Below are positions 6,878 through 15,309 of a DNA stretch of 32,972 bases, in pieces; position 1 is the stretch's first letter; every line of letters begins with the position of its first letter. Both the position numbers and the translations under genes were made by a program. The stretch spans positions 1 to 32,972 of the IMG/VR virus record IMGVR_UViG_3300005830_000341. One strand, 5' to 3'. This stretch comes from a virus. Below the pieces are notes generated by a model that saw only the letters and a program-made list of their open reading frames with translations, was not told where the DNA came from and searched no databases.

Positions 6878-8554
6878 ATGAGCAAGAAAAAGATTGTCTC
6901 CGGAGGAATTCAGAAGATGATCATCAACGCGTTCACCTCGCGCGTTCAATGGCTTCAAAGACTCATGGACCCTCGCAGGGACATAGAAGCGGAGTGTGGT
7001 CATCCTATCGTCGTCACGATCGAAGACTACAAACGGCTGTTTATGCGCGGCGACGTGGCCAATCGCATCGTCAGCCTCGTGGCCGACGAATCGTGGGTGC
7101 AGCGTCCCGAGGTCCTGGAGAACGAGGAGGACGAGGAGACCGATTTCGAGCAGGCTTGGAAAGAGCTCGATAAATCCCTGGGCGTGATCAACGTCATGCA
7201 AAGAGGAGACGTTCTGAGCGGCATCGGCAGGTTCGGCGTGATCTTGTTGGGCTTTGACGACGGTTTGTCCCTCAATGAGCCCGTCGCGTCCGGTCCCAGG
7301 CGGCTCCTCTACTTGCGCCCCTTCGACGAATCGCTCGCGACCGTGAAGTCTTTGGAGAACGACATCACCAATGAACGGTACGGTCTTCCCAAGGACTATC
7401 AGATTCAATTCACGGACGCTGAATTGCTTTCGATGTCCGATCCGGCGCAAAAGACTTTGACGACGTCGACCACGATTCACTGGACGAGGATCATTCACCT
7501 GTGCGACAATCGCTTCAGCTCGGACGTGTTCGGCGCGCCGCGCATGGAGAAGGTGCTCAACCGGTTGCTCGATATCAGGAAGATCGCCGGCGGGTCGGCG
7601 GAGATGTTCTGGAAGGGGGGCTTTCCGGGATTGAGCATCGAAGCTGCGCCCGGGCTCGAAGATCGAGTCACGTTTGACGAAGACGCCACGAAAGAGCAGC
7701 TCGAAGCCTACATGAACGGCCTTCAACGATACCTGGCTTTTGTGGGCATGCAGACGAAGAGCCTGGCGCCTCAGATCGCCGACCCAGATCCGCACGTCAA
7801 GCTTCAATTGCAACTCATCGCCACCGCGTTGGGCGTTCCTTGGAGGGTCTTGATCGGCAGCGAGGCTGCTCAACTGGCTTCGGAGCAGGACACGCGGGCG
7901 TGGAACAAACGTCTCCACAGGCGCAGGACCGACTACGTGACGCCCTACATCATCCGTCCGCTCGTGGATCGCTTGGTTGAATACGGAGTCTTGCCCGAGC
8001 CTGAAGAACTGATCGTCAACTGGCCGGACTTGAATTCTCCCAGCGACCTGGACAAAGCGGCAATCGCCGAGAAGCAAACCAACGCGATCGCGAAATACGT
8101 TCAGAGTCAATCGGACTCCCTCATACCTCCGTTCCATTTCTTCACGCGCATCTTGAACATGGAGGACGATGAGGCGGATGCGATCATCGAAGACGCCATG
8201 GATGCCGTGGATGATTCGGAGGACGACGAAGGCACCGTTGCACCGCTGCCGGAGGAAGATGACGACATTGAAGAGATGGTGGACAATGTCAGTCGGTCCC
8301 TCCAAGCTATGAACGCCAGGTTGGATCAGATGGAACGCAACAAAGAGGCGCCCCTCATTAAGGACTTGGGAGATAAACTTCAATGCCTGGCTGATCAGAC
8401 GCAGAAGGGACTCGATCGGTTGGAGCGAAGATCATCGCAACAATCTCCCATACAAATCACCGTCGAGAGTCCCAAGCAGAGCAATAAGACCATCAAGGAG
8501 ATCAACAAGTCCGACGGCTCCCGTGAATTCGTCGTGACCGAAAGCAATAAATAA
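6878..8554 (+). CDS. portal protein (DUF1073 type)
   Basis: 558 residues. The order of features fits a DUF1073 portal: N-terminal LMDPRRDIEAECGHP and DVANRIVSLVADESW, a crown/wing part with GIGRFGVILLGFDDG, the central YLRPFDESL and HWTRIIHLCDN strands, VPWRVLIGSEAAQLASEQD and the long stem-helix region with WNKRLHRRRTDYVTPYIIRPLVDRL. The C-terminal ~120 residues are acidic and contain a coiled-coil-like VDNVSRSLQAMNARLDQMER. Portals form the dodecameric DNA channel at one capsid vertex. ATG 6878 follows a GAGG site. The large antisense ORF across it is a codon-composition shadow. Confidence 0.9.
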   Translation: MSKKKIVSGGIQKMIINAFTSRVQWLQRLMDPRRDIEAECGHPIVVTIEDYKRLFMRGDVANRIVSLVADESWVQRPEVLENEEDEETDFEQAWKELDKSLGVINVMQRGDVLSGIGRFGVILLGFDDGLSLNEPVASGPRRLLYLRPFDESLATVKSLENDITNERYGLPKDYQIQFTDAELLSMSDPAQKTLTTSTTIHWTRIIHLCDNRFSSDVFGAPRMEKVLNRLLDIRKIAGGSAEMFWKGGFPGLSIEAAPGLEDRVTFDEDATKEQLEAYMNGLQRYLAFVGMQTKSLAPQIADPDPHVKLQLQLIATALGVPWRVLIGSEAAQLASEQDTRAWNKRLHRRRTDYVTPYIIRPLVDRLVEYGVLPEPEELIVNWPDLNSPSDLDKAAIAEKQTNAIAKYVQSQSDSLIPPFHFFTRILNMEDDEADAIIEDAMDAVDDSEDDEGTVAPLPEEDDDIEEMVDNVSRSLQAMNARLDQMERNKEAPLIKDLGDKLQCLADQTQKGLDRLERRSSQQSPIQITVESPKQSNKTIKEINKSDGSREFVVTESNK

Positions 8555-8568
8555 ATAATCAAAACACT

Positions 8569-8976
8569 ATGGCAAACGTTCTATACAACCCAGCAAAAAA
8601 GAAATTCCTTGACGCCGACATTGACTTGTTGGTGGACAACATCAAAGCAGTCTTGGTGGACTTGGCGGACTACACGTTTAATATCGCGGACGAATTCTTG
8701 TCGGACATACCCGTGGCGGGCCGCGTGGCGATCAGTGACAATTTGGACAATAAATCCACCACGAACGGCGTGTTCGACGCGGATAATGCCGTGTTCGCGC
8801 TTGTCTCCGGGGACGTCAGCGAGGCAGTGGTTCTTTTCAAGGACACCGGCAGTCCCGCCACTTCTCCGTTGATTCTTTATATCGACAGTGCTACGGGCCT
8901 GCCGATCACACCCAACGGGGCTAACATCAATTTGCAGTGGAACGACGGAGCGAATAAAATCTTCGCCTTGACATGA
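8569..8976 (+). CDS. conserved phage virion-associated protein, function unknown
   Basis: 135 residues. The sequence has a family look I recall from many phage structural regions: DNIKAVLVDLADYTFNIAD, FLSDIPVAGRVA, then a beta-rich half with VVLFKDTGSPATSPLILYID and a final LQWNDGANKIFAL. That composition (many beta strands, no catalytic pattern) suits a virion decoration or fibre-base protein. Its leader is A-rich with no Shine-Dalgarno site (ataatcaaaacactATG), unlike its coupled neighbours, which hints at independent and strong translation. It overlaps the next gene by ATGA. Structural role is inferred from context. Confidence 0.6.
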   Translation: MANVLYNPAKKKFLDADIDLLVDNIKAVLVDLADYTFNIADEFLSDIPVAGRVAISDNLDNKSTTNGVFDADNAVFALVSGDVSEAVVLFKDTGSPATSPLILYIDSATGLPITPNGANINLQWNDGANKIFALT

Positions 8977-10109
8977 AGCAATTCACAATCACTCGACAAC
9001 GTAGTCCGCACGGCGGCCGCCTGGAACGCTGGCTCGGCGCGCCGGTGGTGGAGCAGCTCTCACGCTCGATGCGAGACTGGTATGGACCGGCCATCGCGGT
9101 CGGCGGGGTTCCGGGCGCAGTCTTCGTGCACAAAGGCGGTGATTTCTCCGGCGTGTTAAAAAGCGGGCAGGTTCTCAATGGCTTGGATTGGGCCTTGGGC
9201 CGGATGGACAGAATCATCCAGCATTTTGGGCGTTCGCAACGTCAGCGCTGCAATGCCGGCTTTGCCTCGCTCTCGGACTTGATTGCGGAATGCACGGCGG
9301 GGAAGTGCCGTGAGTTTTTCTATAACAAAACCGGCGCGACGGGTGTCGTTGGTGTGACCAATTCTCTATGGGGACTCGGCGCTCATCCGGCGGCAGGCGC
9401 GAATGCGTCCAACGCTCCCGGCGGAGATGCTCCGACGGATGCGACGACGGGGGCGGTGGCGTTCGATAACGTGTCGCCGGATACGAGGCACGTGGTCAGC
9501 GCGTGGGTCGTGGCGAGCGTGGCGGGACAAAACCTGTTGTGTTATGATCGGATTTTTCAGGTGAACAAGACGATGGCGTCCACTGCGAACGAGTCTGTGA
9601 CCGGAGTGCCTACCCGTTATCAAAGCGTGACGCCGGGCGCGGCGGATTCCGCTGAAGGAAATTTCCTATTTGTTGAAGTGGGCGGAACCGCATTGGCGGC
9701 GACGGCGCACAATTGGGATACGTCTAATCTTTACACGAACCAAGCGGGAACGGGCAGCCGGGCTTTGCCGTCGCTCACAGGAAACTCGGGAGCCATCGTG
9801 CGGCGGCTTGACCACCCGGTGCAGCAATGGTTCGCGCCGCTGGCCTCGGGAGATACGGGTATTCAGCAACTCGATCAAATGCATTGCTCCGCCTCAGTGG
9901 CCACGGGCGTCATCAACTTCGTCATCGGTCATCCGATCTGCTGGATTCCGGTGCCGATCATCAACCTGATCTGTCAGGCGGACTACATCAACACGGCGTT
10001 CGGCTTAATTAGGATTTTTGATGACGCGGCGCTGGCCTTTCTCGAAGTGATGAAACCGGCGACGGGCGCGACGACCTACAATATCGGTGTGAGAAGCGTG
10101 GCGGGATGA
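8973..10109 (+). CDS. conserved phage structural protein (fibre/virion type), function unknown
   Basis: 378 residues, translationally coupled to its upstream neighbour (ATGA). I recall relatives in uncultured phages: CREFFYNKTGATGVVGVTN, then LCYDRIFQVNKTM, VTGVPTRYQ, AEGNFLFVEVGG, LDHPVQQWFAPLASGDTGI, and VATGVINFVIGHPICWIPVP. The text is rich in Gly, Thr, Ala and short beta strands and has no obvious enzyme motif. It ends with FLEVMKPATGATTYNIG. Its place between the portal and the head morphogenesis gene, followed by a repeat protein, suggests virion surface components. I give no precise function. Confidence 0.6.
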   Translation: MKQFTITRQRSPHGGRLERWLGAPVVEQLSRSMRDWYGPAIAVGGVPGAVFVHKGGDFSGVLKSGQVLNGLDWALGRMDRIIQHFGRSQRQRCNAGFASLSDLIAECTAGKCREFFYNKTGATGVVGVTNSLWGLGAHPAAGANASNAPGGDAPTDATTGAVAFDNVSPDTRHVVSAWVVASVAGQNLLCYDRIFQVNKTMASTANESVTGVPTRYQSVTPGAADSAEGNFLFVEVGGTALAATAHNWDTSNLYTNQAGTGSRALPSLTGNSGAIVRRLDHPVQQWFAPLASGDTGIQQLDQMHCSASVATGVINFVIGHPICWIPVPIINLICQADYINTAFGLIRIFDDAALAFLEVMKPATGATTYNIGVRSVAG

Positions 10110-11245
10110 ACAACTGGCGTTTCATCGGCAACAAGTATTGCAGCATCACAGCGTTGCAGTTTGCGCCGACGTTGACGGTTCACGATCCGAATCCGCCATT
10201 GACGTTGGAGAATCCTAGTGCGGGAGGTCTTCAGACGATTGTTTTCAACAGCATTGTCCAGTCTGTGGTCGTGGGAACGCTGATGTTGAAACAGGAAATC
10301 TATCCTGGAGATATTGTTCAAGGTATTTTCATCAGTGCTCCCTCTTTGGAATCGGGGTTGTTGCTTGGGAACGTTGCGCAGACCGTTTCAGTCAATTCTC
10401 CTATTCTGACGCAGGAGATTTATCCGGTGAGTGTTGCCCAGACGGTTGTTGCTGGCACGTCTTTATTGGAATTGAGCGTTGCTTTGAACAGCATCTCTCA
10501 AGGCATCACCGTCGGGCAACCCGTGTTGGAATTGAGTATCCGATTTGATGGTGTTGTTCAGGTTGTGTCGGTGGCAAGTCCCACGTTGGAATTAAACATA
10601 TTCTTTGACAGCGTTCCTCAAGGCCTTGTTGTCGGGCAGCTCACTCTGGTTCAGAGCATCTCATTTGATAGTCTCGGACAAATCGTGTTCCCGGGAAGTC
10701 CCGCGTTGGAGTTGAGTGTTCAGTTTGTCAGCGTGGTTCAGCCTACTGAGATCGGAACGCCGACTTTATTCGTGGAGGGAGGAGCCGGGACGCAGACCAT
10801 TTCATTTGATAGCGTGGTTCAGTTCGTGTTTGTGGGAACGCCGATTCTGTCTGTGCAGACCGAGCCGGAGCCCGAACCGCCGTTGATCCGTTTCGGCAGC
10901 GGCGGAGGTTGGGTCCGTCCTCTGAAATTGAAAGAGGAACCAGAGCCTCCGGCGCAGATAATTTCCGTTCCTTCGGTGATTGTTGTTACGGAGGTGGGCA
11001 GTCCCACTTTGATGCAAGATGTTCTGTTTGTTTTTCCGACTTTTGTGGGATTGCGGAGTGAAAGATCCGACGAGATTCCGCCGGCGGCAAAAGCGAAAGT
11101 AATTCATTCGATTCAACCGGTGGTCCTGTCTATTCAAACGATCAAGATGAGGTCTTGTTCGTTGAAAGCGGATTACGGAATACCCCGTTTGCGTCAGGAA
11201 CTTAATGTGGGAGAATTGATCGCCTTGCTGGAAATGATTGAATAA
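10106..11245 (+). CDS. repeat protein with eleven 20-residue units (putative fibre or surface protein)
   Basis: 379 residues. After a 42-residue head, residues 43-222 are nine back-to-back units of exactly 20 residues, consensus Q-x-I-x-F-D-S-V-x-Q-x-V-x-V-G-x-P-x-L-E. After a 7-residue spacer comes a tenth unit (230-249), and after a 34-residue Pro/Glu and Gly-rich linker an eleventh (284-303). Fixed length, alternating hydrophobic residues and a conserved Gly-x-Pro turn suggest a beta-solenoid or stacked beta-hairpins. The motif resembles the 'I-A-S-A-E-A-F-G-T-P-T-V' repeats I recall from other phage virion proteins. No signal peptide is evident. The gene is coupled to its upstream neighbour by ATGA. 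Confidence 0.72.
   Translation: MNNWRFIGNKYCSITALQFAPTLTVHDPNPPLTLENPSAGGLQTIVFNSIVQSVVVGTLMLKQEIYPGDIVQGIFISAPSLESGLLLGNVAQTVSVNSPILTQEIYPVSVAQTVVAGTSLLELSVALNSISQGITVGQPVLELSIRFDGVVQVVSVASPTLELNIFFDSVPQGLVVGQLTLVQSISFDSLGQIVFPGSPALELSVQFVSVVQPTEIGTPTLFVEGGAGTQTISFDSVVQFVFVGTPILSVQTEPEPEPPLIRFGSGGGWVRPLKLKEEPEPPAQIISVPSVIVVTEVGSPTLMQDVLFVFPTFVGLRSERSDEIPPAAKAKVIHSIQPVVLSIQTIKMRSCSLKADYGIPRLRQELNVGELIALLEMIE
10232..11014 (+). repeat. 60-bp-period coding repeat array
   Basis: Eleven 60-bp units encode 20 residues each: nine contiguous units from 10232 to 10771, one at 10793-10852, and one at 10955-11014. The DNA copies have diverged strongly while the protein pattern (…Q…VG.P.L) and the length have been kept, so the array is old and selected at the protein level rather than a recent slippage product. 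Copies 7, 8 and 10 are the most alike (ttyTTTGAYAGYS-type core for F-D-S). Confidence 0.8.
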
Positions 11246-11248
11246 ATT

Positions 11249-11407
11249 ATGAACAATGTTGTTGACACTGTTTCTTCGACTTTTTGCAATCCAACATGCG
11301 ATTCAACGTGCTTCAAGGAAGTGTTGAGTCAGGAAGTGTCGAGTCCTTATGAAGATCTCCTACTGATGATACTGAAGGAATCTCTCGAATTGACCCAGCG
11401 TGTTTAG
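11249..11407 (+). CDS. 52-residue hypothetical protein
   Basis: A short ORF, ATG 11249 to TAG 11407, 3 bases after the repeat-protein stop. The product begins MNNVVDTVSSTFCNPTCDST and ends in a Leu-rich helix (EDLLLMILKESLELTQRV). It has three cysteines in the first half (C13, C17, C21, spaced by three residues each), which is unusual for a small phage protein and could bind metal. No family is recognised. The location directly after a co-directional gene makes it plausible as a real small gene. Confidence 0.42.
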   Translation: MNNVVDTVSSTFCNPTCDSTCFKEVLSQEVSSPYEDLLLMILKESLELTQRV

Positions 11408-11413
11408 CAACTT

Positions 11414-11533
11414 ATGATGTATCATCTTTTGATTTGCCGGGTGGCGTTGCGGAGGTTTTTCGGTCTTCGTTTCCCTTCGCGGGTCATCCGGCAACCTTGT
11501 TGGTCGGCGAATCATTGGAAGAGTCTAACGTAA
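11414..11533 (+). CDS. 39-residue basic ORF, doubtful
   Basis: An ORF from ATG 11414 whose TAA is immediately followed by the ATG of the next gene. The product is highly basic, with about eight arginines, and Trp/Phe-rich (for example VALRRFFGLRFPSRVIR). The stretch also contains an imperfect inverted repeat (ttgccgggtg near 11437 against catccggcaa near 11486). The ORF may be translated as a leader that re-initiates at 11534, or may be chance. I weigh it as doubtful. Confidence 0.25.
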   Translation: MMYHLLICRVALRRFFGLRFPSRVIRQPCWSANHWKSLT

Positions 11534-12538
11534 ATGCCTTACACTATCGAACATCGTCCGGCGAAAGGGAAGCCACCTTGGGTGAAGGTGGACGCCGACG
11601 GTCATATCGTCTCGAGGCACAAGACCAAAGCCAAAGCGGAGGCGTCCATCCGCGCTTACTATGCGAACAACGCGCGGCGTCCCAATCCTCTGAGGGTTGA
11701 TCCCACCCGCACCAGCACCCTACGGCGCCGGTTCATGACCGAGGTGCGCAAGCGATTCAGAAAGATCATAGCTCAGCTGAGAGACTTTATCGTGGAGAAG
11801 GACGCACTCGCTCTGCGCGAACGCAAGACGCTGCTGACGATGGCCCTGGAGCGGGAGTTTGAGTTCAGAACGGACGCGGGGAAGCTGGAAGCGTTCAATG
11901 ATTGGTTACAGACTCAGATCGAAGCCGAATTGATCTCGCCTGTTCCTGGTGGAAGGGCCGATCAGCCCTGGACCATTGAGTTCATCGAATCGGCCTACAA
12001 AAAGGGACAGCTCAATTCTTACCTATCGTCGAAACAAAGTCAGTTGTTCGAGGACTTGGGAGTCGGCGAGATGAGTCAGGAAGAGTTTCTGCGCAGCGCG
12101 TTCATCGTGCCCGAGGCAAGGTCCAAGGTGCAATTGCTCGCAACGCGGACGCTCGAAGATTTGAAGGGCGTGAGCCGCACGATGGCGACCCGAATGAGCA
12201 GGATTTTGAGTCAGGGTCTCATCGACGGAAGTGGTCCTGAGGTCATCGCCAAAGAGATGACGGCCCAGATCAAGTCGTTGACGAAAGCCAGGGCTTTGAC
12301 CATCGCCCGGACCGAGATCATCAACGCGCACTCTGAAGGACAACTCGACGCGTTTGAGAAATTGGGCGTCGAAGACGTGGGCGTGAGAGCGGAATGGTCG
12401 ACGGCGCTGGACGACCGCGTGTGTCCCGAGTGCGAGAAGAACGAGGGCACTGTCTTCACTATTGATGAGGCGAGGGGATTGATCCCGTTGCATCCTAATT
12501 GTCGTTGCGCCTGGATACCTTTCGTGCCCGACAGATAA
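11534..12538 (+). CDS. head morphogenesis protein, Mu gpF / SPP1 gp7-like
   Basis: 334 residues. The C-terminal MuF-type domain is clear: KARALTIARTEIINAHSEGQ (251-270), then DDRVCPECEKNEGTVF (293-308) and IPLHPNCRCAWIPF (317-330), with the CxxC and HPxCRC cysteine/histidine set at C297, C300, H320, C323 and C325. These proteins are minor head components that bind the portal during procapsid assembly. The first ~47 residues (VKVDADGHIVSRHKTKAKAE then RAYYAN) look like a separate small module that I have also seen as free-standing phage proteins, so the gene may be a fusion. The middle is helical and charged. Confidence 0.88.
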   Translation: MPYTIEHRPAKGKPPWVKVDADGHIVSRHKTKAKAEASIRAYYANNARRPNPLRVDPTRTSTLRRRFMTEVRKRFRKIIAQLRDFIVEKDALALRERKTLLTMALEREFEFRTDAGKLEAFNDWLQTQIEAELISPVPGGRADQPWTIEFIESAYKKGQLNSYLSSKQSQLFEDLGVGEMSQEEFLRSAFIVPEARSKVQLLATRTLEDLKGVSRTMATRMSRILSQGLIDGSGPEVIAKEMTAQIKSLTKARALTIARTEIINAHSEGQLDAFEKLGVEDVGVRAEWSTALDDRVCPECEKNEGTVFTIDEARGLIPLHPNCRCAWIPFVPDR

Positions 12539-12546
12539 TAGCGTGA

Positions 12547-13266
12547 ATGGATCCTAATCAGAAAGTGACTTTGACGATCACGCATTGGAACCGCTTCCCG
12601 ATGCTGGTCGAGTGCGTCGCCGGGGTGAGATCGGATCCCAGGATCGGCGAGATCGTGATTTCGGATGACGCTTCGACGGACGGGTCGTGGGAGCAGATGC
12701 AGGAGTTTTTCAAACACAACGACAAAGTCAAATTGTTCCGCAACGAGACGAATCTGGATTGCTACAGGAACAAGGCCGAGGCGTTGAGGCGTTCCCAGGG
12801 ATGGTGCATTCTTTTTGATTCGGACAACATCATCACGGCCGATTATTTGAATGTGCTCTATGCCTTGCCCGTGTGGGACGCGAAGATGGCCTATTGTCCC
12901 GACTTCGCCGAGCCCGAATTCGACTATCGTTCCTTTGCGGGAATGACTTTCGATTTGAGGAACATCTCCCTTCACGCGCTAGACCGCCGCTTCCGGTGCG
13001 CGTTGAACACGGCGAACTATTTCATGCACAGGGATGACTACCTGGAGGTCTGGGACGGCACGGTTGATCCTCACACGGCGGACAGCATTTACCAAAACTA
13101 CAACTGGATCAAATCCGGCAGAAGACTTCACATCGTCAAAGGACTTCGTTATCGTCATCGAGTGCACGATCAGAGTCATTACAAATTGAACATCGGCAAG
13201 ACGGGTCGTTTTCATCAAGAAGTGGAGATGAAGTTGTTGCAATTGAAACCTCAGAAATCAAGATGA
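12547..13266 (+). CDS. family 2 glycosyltransferase
   Basis: 239 residues with the GT-A/GT2 plan: TLTITHWNR at the start, EIVISDDASTDGSW (35-48) for the nucleotide site, and CILFDSDNII (87-96) giving the DxD-like metal site. The second half holds acceptor-side sequence (HALDRRFRCALNTANYFMH). It opens the sugar cassette nine bases after the head morphogenesis gene. Donor and acceptor are unknown. It overlaps the following fucosyltransferase-like gene by ATGA, which implies co-translation. Confidence 0.88.
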   Translation: MDPNQKVTLTITHWNRFPMLVECVAGVRSDPRIGEIVISDDASTDGSWEQMQEFFKHNDKVKLFRNETNLDCYRNKAEALRRSQGWCILFDSDNIITADYLNVLYALPVWDAKMAYCPDFAEPEFDYRSFAGMTFDLRNISLHALDRRFRCALNTANYFMHRDDYLEVWDGTVDPHTADSIYQNYNWIKSGRRLHIVKGLRYRHRVHDQSHYKLNIGKTGRFHQEVEMKLLQLKPQKSR

Positions 13267-14030
13267 GAAAAATAGGAATGGTTCGGCCCAGGACATACGG
13301 AAGAATGGGTAACTTTCTTTTTCAAGTCGCCTGCGCCGCGGCGTATGCCTGGCGTCACGGCATGCCTTTCACCGTGCCGAGCACCACCCGGGATCCGAAA
13401 TGGAATCCGATTTACTTGCAGCACTTGGTTGATCCGTTGTGGGATCCCAAGCTGCGTGAATTGCGTCTCGAAGAAAAGGTTTTCTCCTATTACGAATTGC
13501 CGTTCAAAGAGGAGTGGCGCGACAGGAACATCATACTCGATGGTTATTGGCAAAGCGAAAAGCATTTCATTGAATACAGGGATCGAATTCTGCAGACGTT
13601 CGGTTTTGATTGGCAAATGATGCCGGGCTTGGTTTCGGTGCACGTTCGGCGCGGAGATTATTTGACCATTCAAAAGGGGGGCATGTTCAAGCATCCTCCC
13701 GTACCCAAGGAATGGATCGAAGCAGCGATGAGGCGGTTCGACGGCGCCAAGTTCAGGTTCTTCTCGGACGACATCGCTTGGTGCAAGGAGCAATTCGGAG
13801 GAAGAAGTGACTGCGCTTTTTCGGAGGGGCAGGACGAAGTCAAAGACTTGGAGCACATGAGTTGGTGCGAGCATCAGATCTGCAGCGCGAGCACCTTCAG
13901 CTGGTGGGGTGCTTGGCTGAACCGGAATCCCAAGAAACGGATCATCATGCCCAATCATTGGCTCACTCCGGGTTGGAACGGAGGGCTGGACACGAAGGAC
14001 GTCGTGCCCGAAACATGGGAGAGACTCTGA
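13263..14030 (+). CDS. GT11 alpha-1,2-fucosyltransferase-like enzyme
   Basis: 255 residues with the full GT11 signature: GRMGNFLFQ (13-21), LDGYWQSEKHF (92-102), VSVHVRRGDY (124-133), FRFFSDD (164-170) and ICSASTFSWWGAWLN (206-220). HVRRGDY is the GDP-binding motif of the alpha-1,2/alpha-1,6 fucosyltransferase superfamily. GT11 enzymes use GDP-L-fucose, but fucosyltransferases can also take GDP-L-galactose, its 6-hydroxyl analogue. The epimerase at 17195 would be a source of that donor, and no GDP-fucose synthesis genes are visible. The start overlaps the preceding stop (ATGA). Confidence 0.92.
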   Translation: MRKIGMVRPRTYGRMGNFLFQVACAAAYAWRHGMPFTVPSTTRDPKWNPIYLQHLVDPLWDPKLRELRLEEKVFSYYELPFKEEWRDRNIILDGYWQSEKHFIEYRDRILQTFGFDWQMMPGLVSVHVRRGDYLTIQKGGMFKHPPVPKEWIEAAMRRFDGAKFRFFSDDIAWCKEQFGGRSDCAFSEGQDEVKDLEHMSWCEHQICSASTFSWWGAWLNRNPKKRIIMPNHWLTPGWNGGLDTKDVVPETWERL

Positions 14031-14554
14031 TGCCCCTTCCCAGCGTGGAATTCTTGAAGAGTTTCAGAAACACCAGTCACATCTTCGTCGAAACGGGCAG
14101 TCATCAAGGCGACGGGATCCAAATGGCCCTCGACGCGGACTTCCTGGCGATCTACAGCACGGACGTCTCGGCTTATGCCTACGGCTATTGCTGCGGCCGT
14201 TTCAGGGACCAACGCACGGTCGTGAATCTGTTCAATTTGGATTCGAGGATCTTCCTGGAGCAATTCCTATCCCACTTGACCGCGCGGGCGGTGTTTTGGA
14301 TTGACTCGCACTGGTGCAATACGGACGGAGGCAGGCAGGAAGACGTGCCTTTGATGGAAGAGTTGACGATCATGAGGAAACAAGAGCTCACGGGACACAC
14401 GCTTCTGATCGACGACGTGAGGTTGTTCGGCACAGATCATTACCCGAATTTGAAGCGCGTGGTGTCCAAGATCATGGCCATGAATCCAGGTTACGTGATC
14501 AGCTTTCATGACGGATTGGAATTCAAAAACGACATACTCGTCGCAAAAATATGA
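14030..14554 (+). CDS. Rossmann-fold methyltransferase-like protein
   Basis: Start ATG 14030 (TGATG overlap) gives 174 residues. The start FVETGSHQGDGIQMAL (about 19-34) resembles the glycine-rich SAM loop, YSTDVSAYAYGYC the following acidic strand, FWIDSHWCNTDGG the motif-4 region with a D-x-H, and HTLLIDDVRLFG the last conserved strand. This layout is seen in methyltransferase and cephalosporin-hydroxylase-like (CmcI) relatives of unknown substrate in polysaccharide clusters. It is coupled to the GT25 gene by ATGA. Catalytic ability is not certain; it may be a sugar O-methyltransferase. Confidence 0.62.
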   Translation: MPLPSVEFLKSFRNTSHIFVETGSHQGDGIQMALDADFLAIYSTDVSAYAYGYCCGRFRDQRTVVNLFNLDSRIFLEQFLSHLTARAVFWIDSHWCNTDGGRQEDVPLMEELTIMRKQELTGHTLLIDDVRLFGTDHYPNLKRVVSKIMAMNPGYVISFHDGLEFKNDILVAKI

Positions 14555-15309
14555 TCATCGAAAACAGTTACATCAGTTACGTCAATCTCGATCACCGGAC
14601 GGATCGGCTCAAACACATGAAGGAGATGATGGCGCGGGTGGGTTTGAACGCCGTCAGGACCCGGGGCATGCTTCCCGAAGAGGTCGTGAGGAACGGATTG
14701 GCGTCGCCCGACAGGCTGCGCGTGATGCAGAACCGCACGCCGGGCGCAATAGGTTGCCACTTCAGCCAGGTGAGCATCATGAAGGAAGCACTCGCCCGCG
14801 GTCAACATGCCTTTGTGATGGAGGATGACTTGGTGTTCTGCAAAGACTTCAAGGAAAGAATGAAGATCGTGGACGTGTTCTTCAATCAGCGTTCTTGGGA
14901 CGTGCTCTGGTTGGGAGGCACGGTGCACATTAGTCCCCCCTGGTGGCACAAGACCACCTTGGGAAGAGATTTCGATTTGACCGACAATCCCAGGATGATC
15001 AGGACCTATGGCGCATTCTCGACGCACGCCTACATCGTGAATGTTGCCAGCATACCCATGGTGCTGAAAGGACTGGACGACATCTTGCACTTGAGTATGG
15101 GCATAGATTGGGCGTTCATACAGATGGAGCCTAATATGCAGACTTTCATGTTTGTCCCTGGCTGCGTTATTCAATACGATAATACTTCGGACATCGGGCG
15201 CGGAGTGACGACCTTCAGCGGATTCAAGAAATTGGGCGCTCATTGGTATGCGGAACGGATGGAAGATTTTGATCCTGAAACCTATGATTGGAGTGTGAGA
15301 CTAAAATGA
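14551..15309 (+). CDS. family 25 glycosyltransferase (LPS/LOS-type)
   Basis: 252 residues. The family 25 marks are present: YVNLDHRTDRLKHM (10-23), GAIGCHFSQVSIMKEAL (65-81), and AFVMEDDLVF (87-96) with the EDD metal site. GT25 enzymes include LgtB/Lex-1 galactosyltransferases of bacterial lipooligosaccharide and collagen beta-galactosyltransferases. In this cassette it would add a later sugar, perhaps galactose. The gene overlaps both neighbours by ATGA and so belongs to the same translation unit. Confidence 0.85.
   Translation: MIIENSYISYVNLDHRTDRLKHMKEMMARVGLNAVRTRGMLPEEVVRNGLASPDRLRVMQNRTPGAIGCHFSQVSIMKEALARGQHAFVMEDDLVFCKDFKERMKIVDVFFNQRSWDVLWLGGTVHISPPWWHKTTLGRDFDLTDNPRMIRTYGAFSTHAYIVNVASIPMVLKGLDDILHLSMGIDWAFIQMEPNMQTFMFVPGCVIQYDNTSDIGRGVTTFSGFKKLGAHWYAERMEDFDPETYDWSVRLK

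Noticed and set aside
6845-8383. 512-codon ORF on the - strand across the portal gene
   Set aside because: It mirrors the GC-rich codon positions of the portal gene, has no recognisable domain and no gene neighbours on that strand.
14030-14554. TET/JBP-type dioxygenase from the D-S-H and D-D motifs
   Set aside because: The spacing does not fit HxD…H, and the N-terminal glycine-rich loop indicates a Rossmann protein instead.
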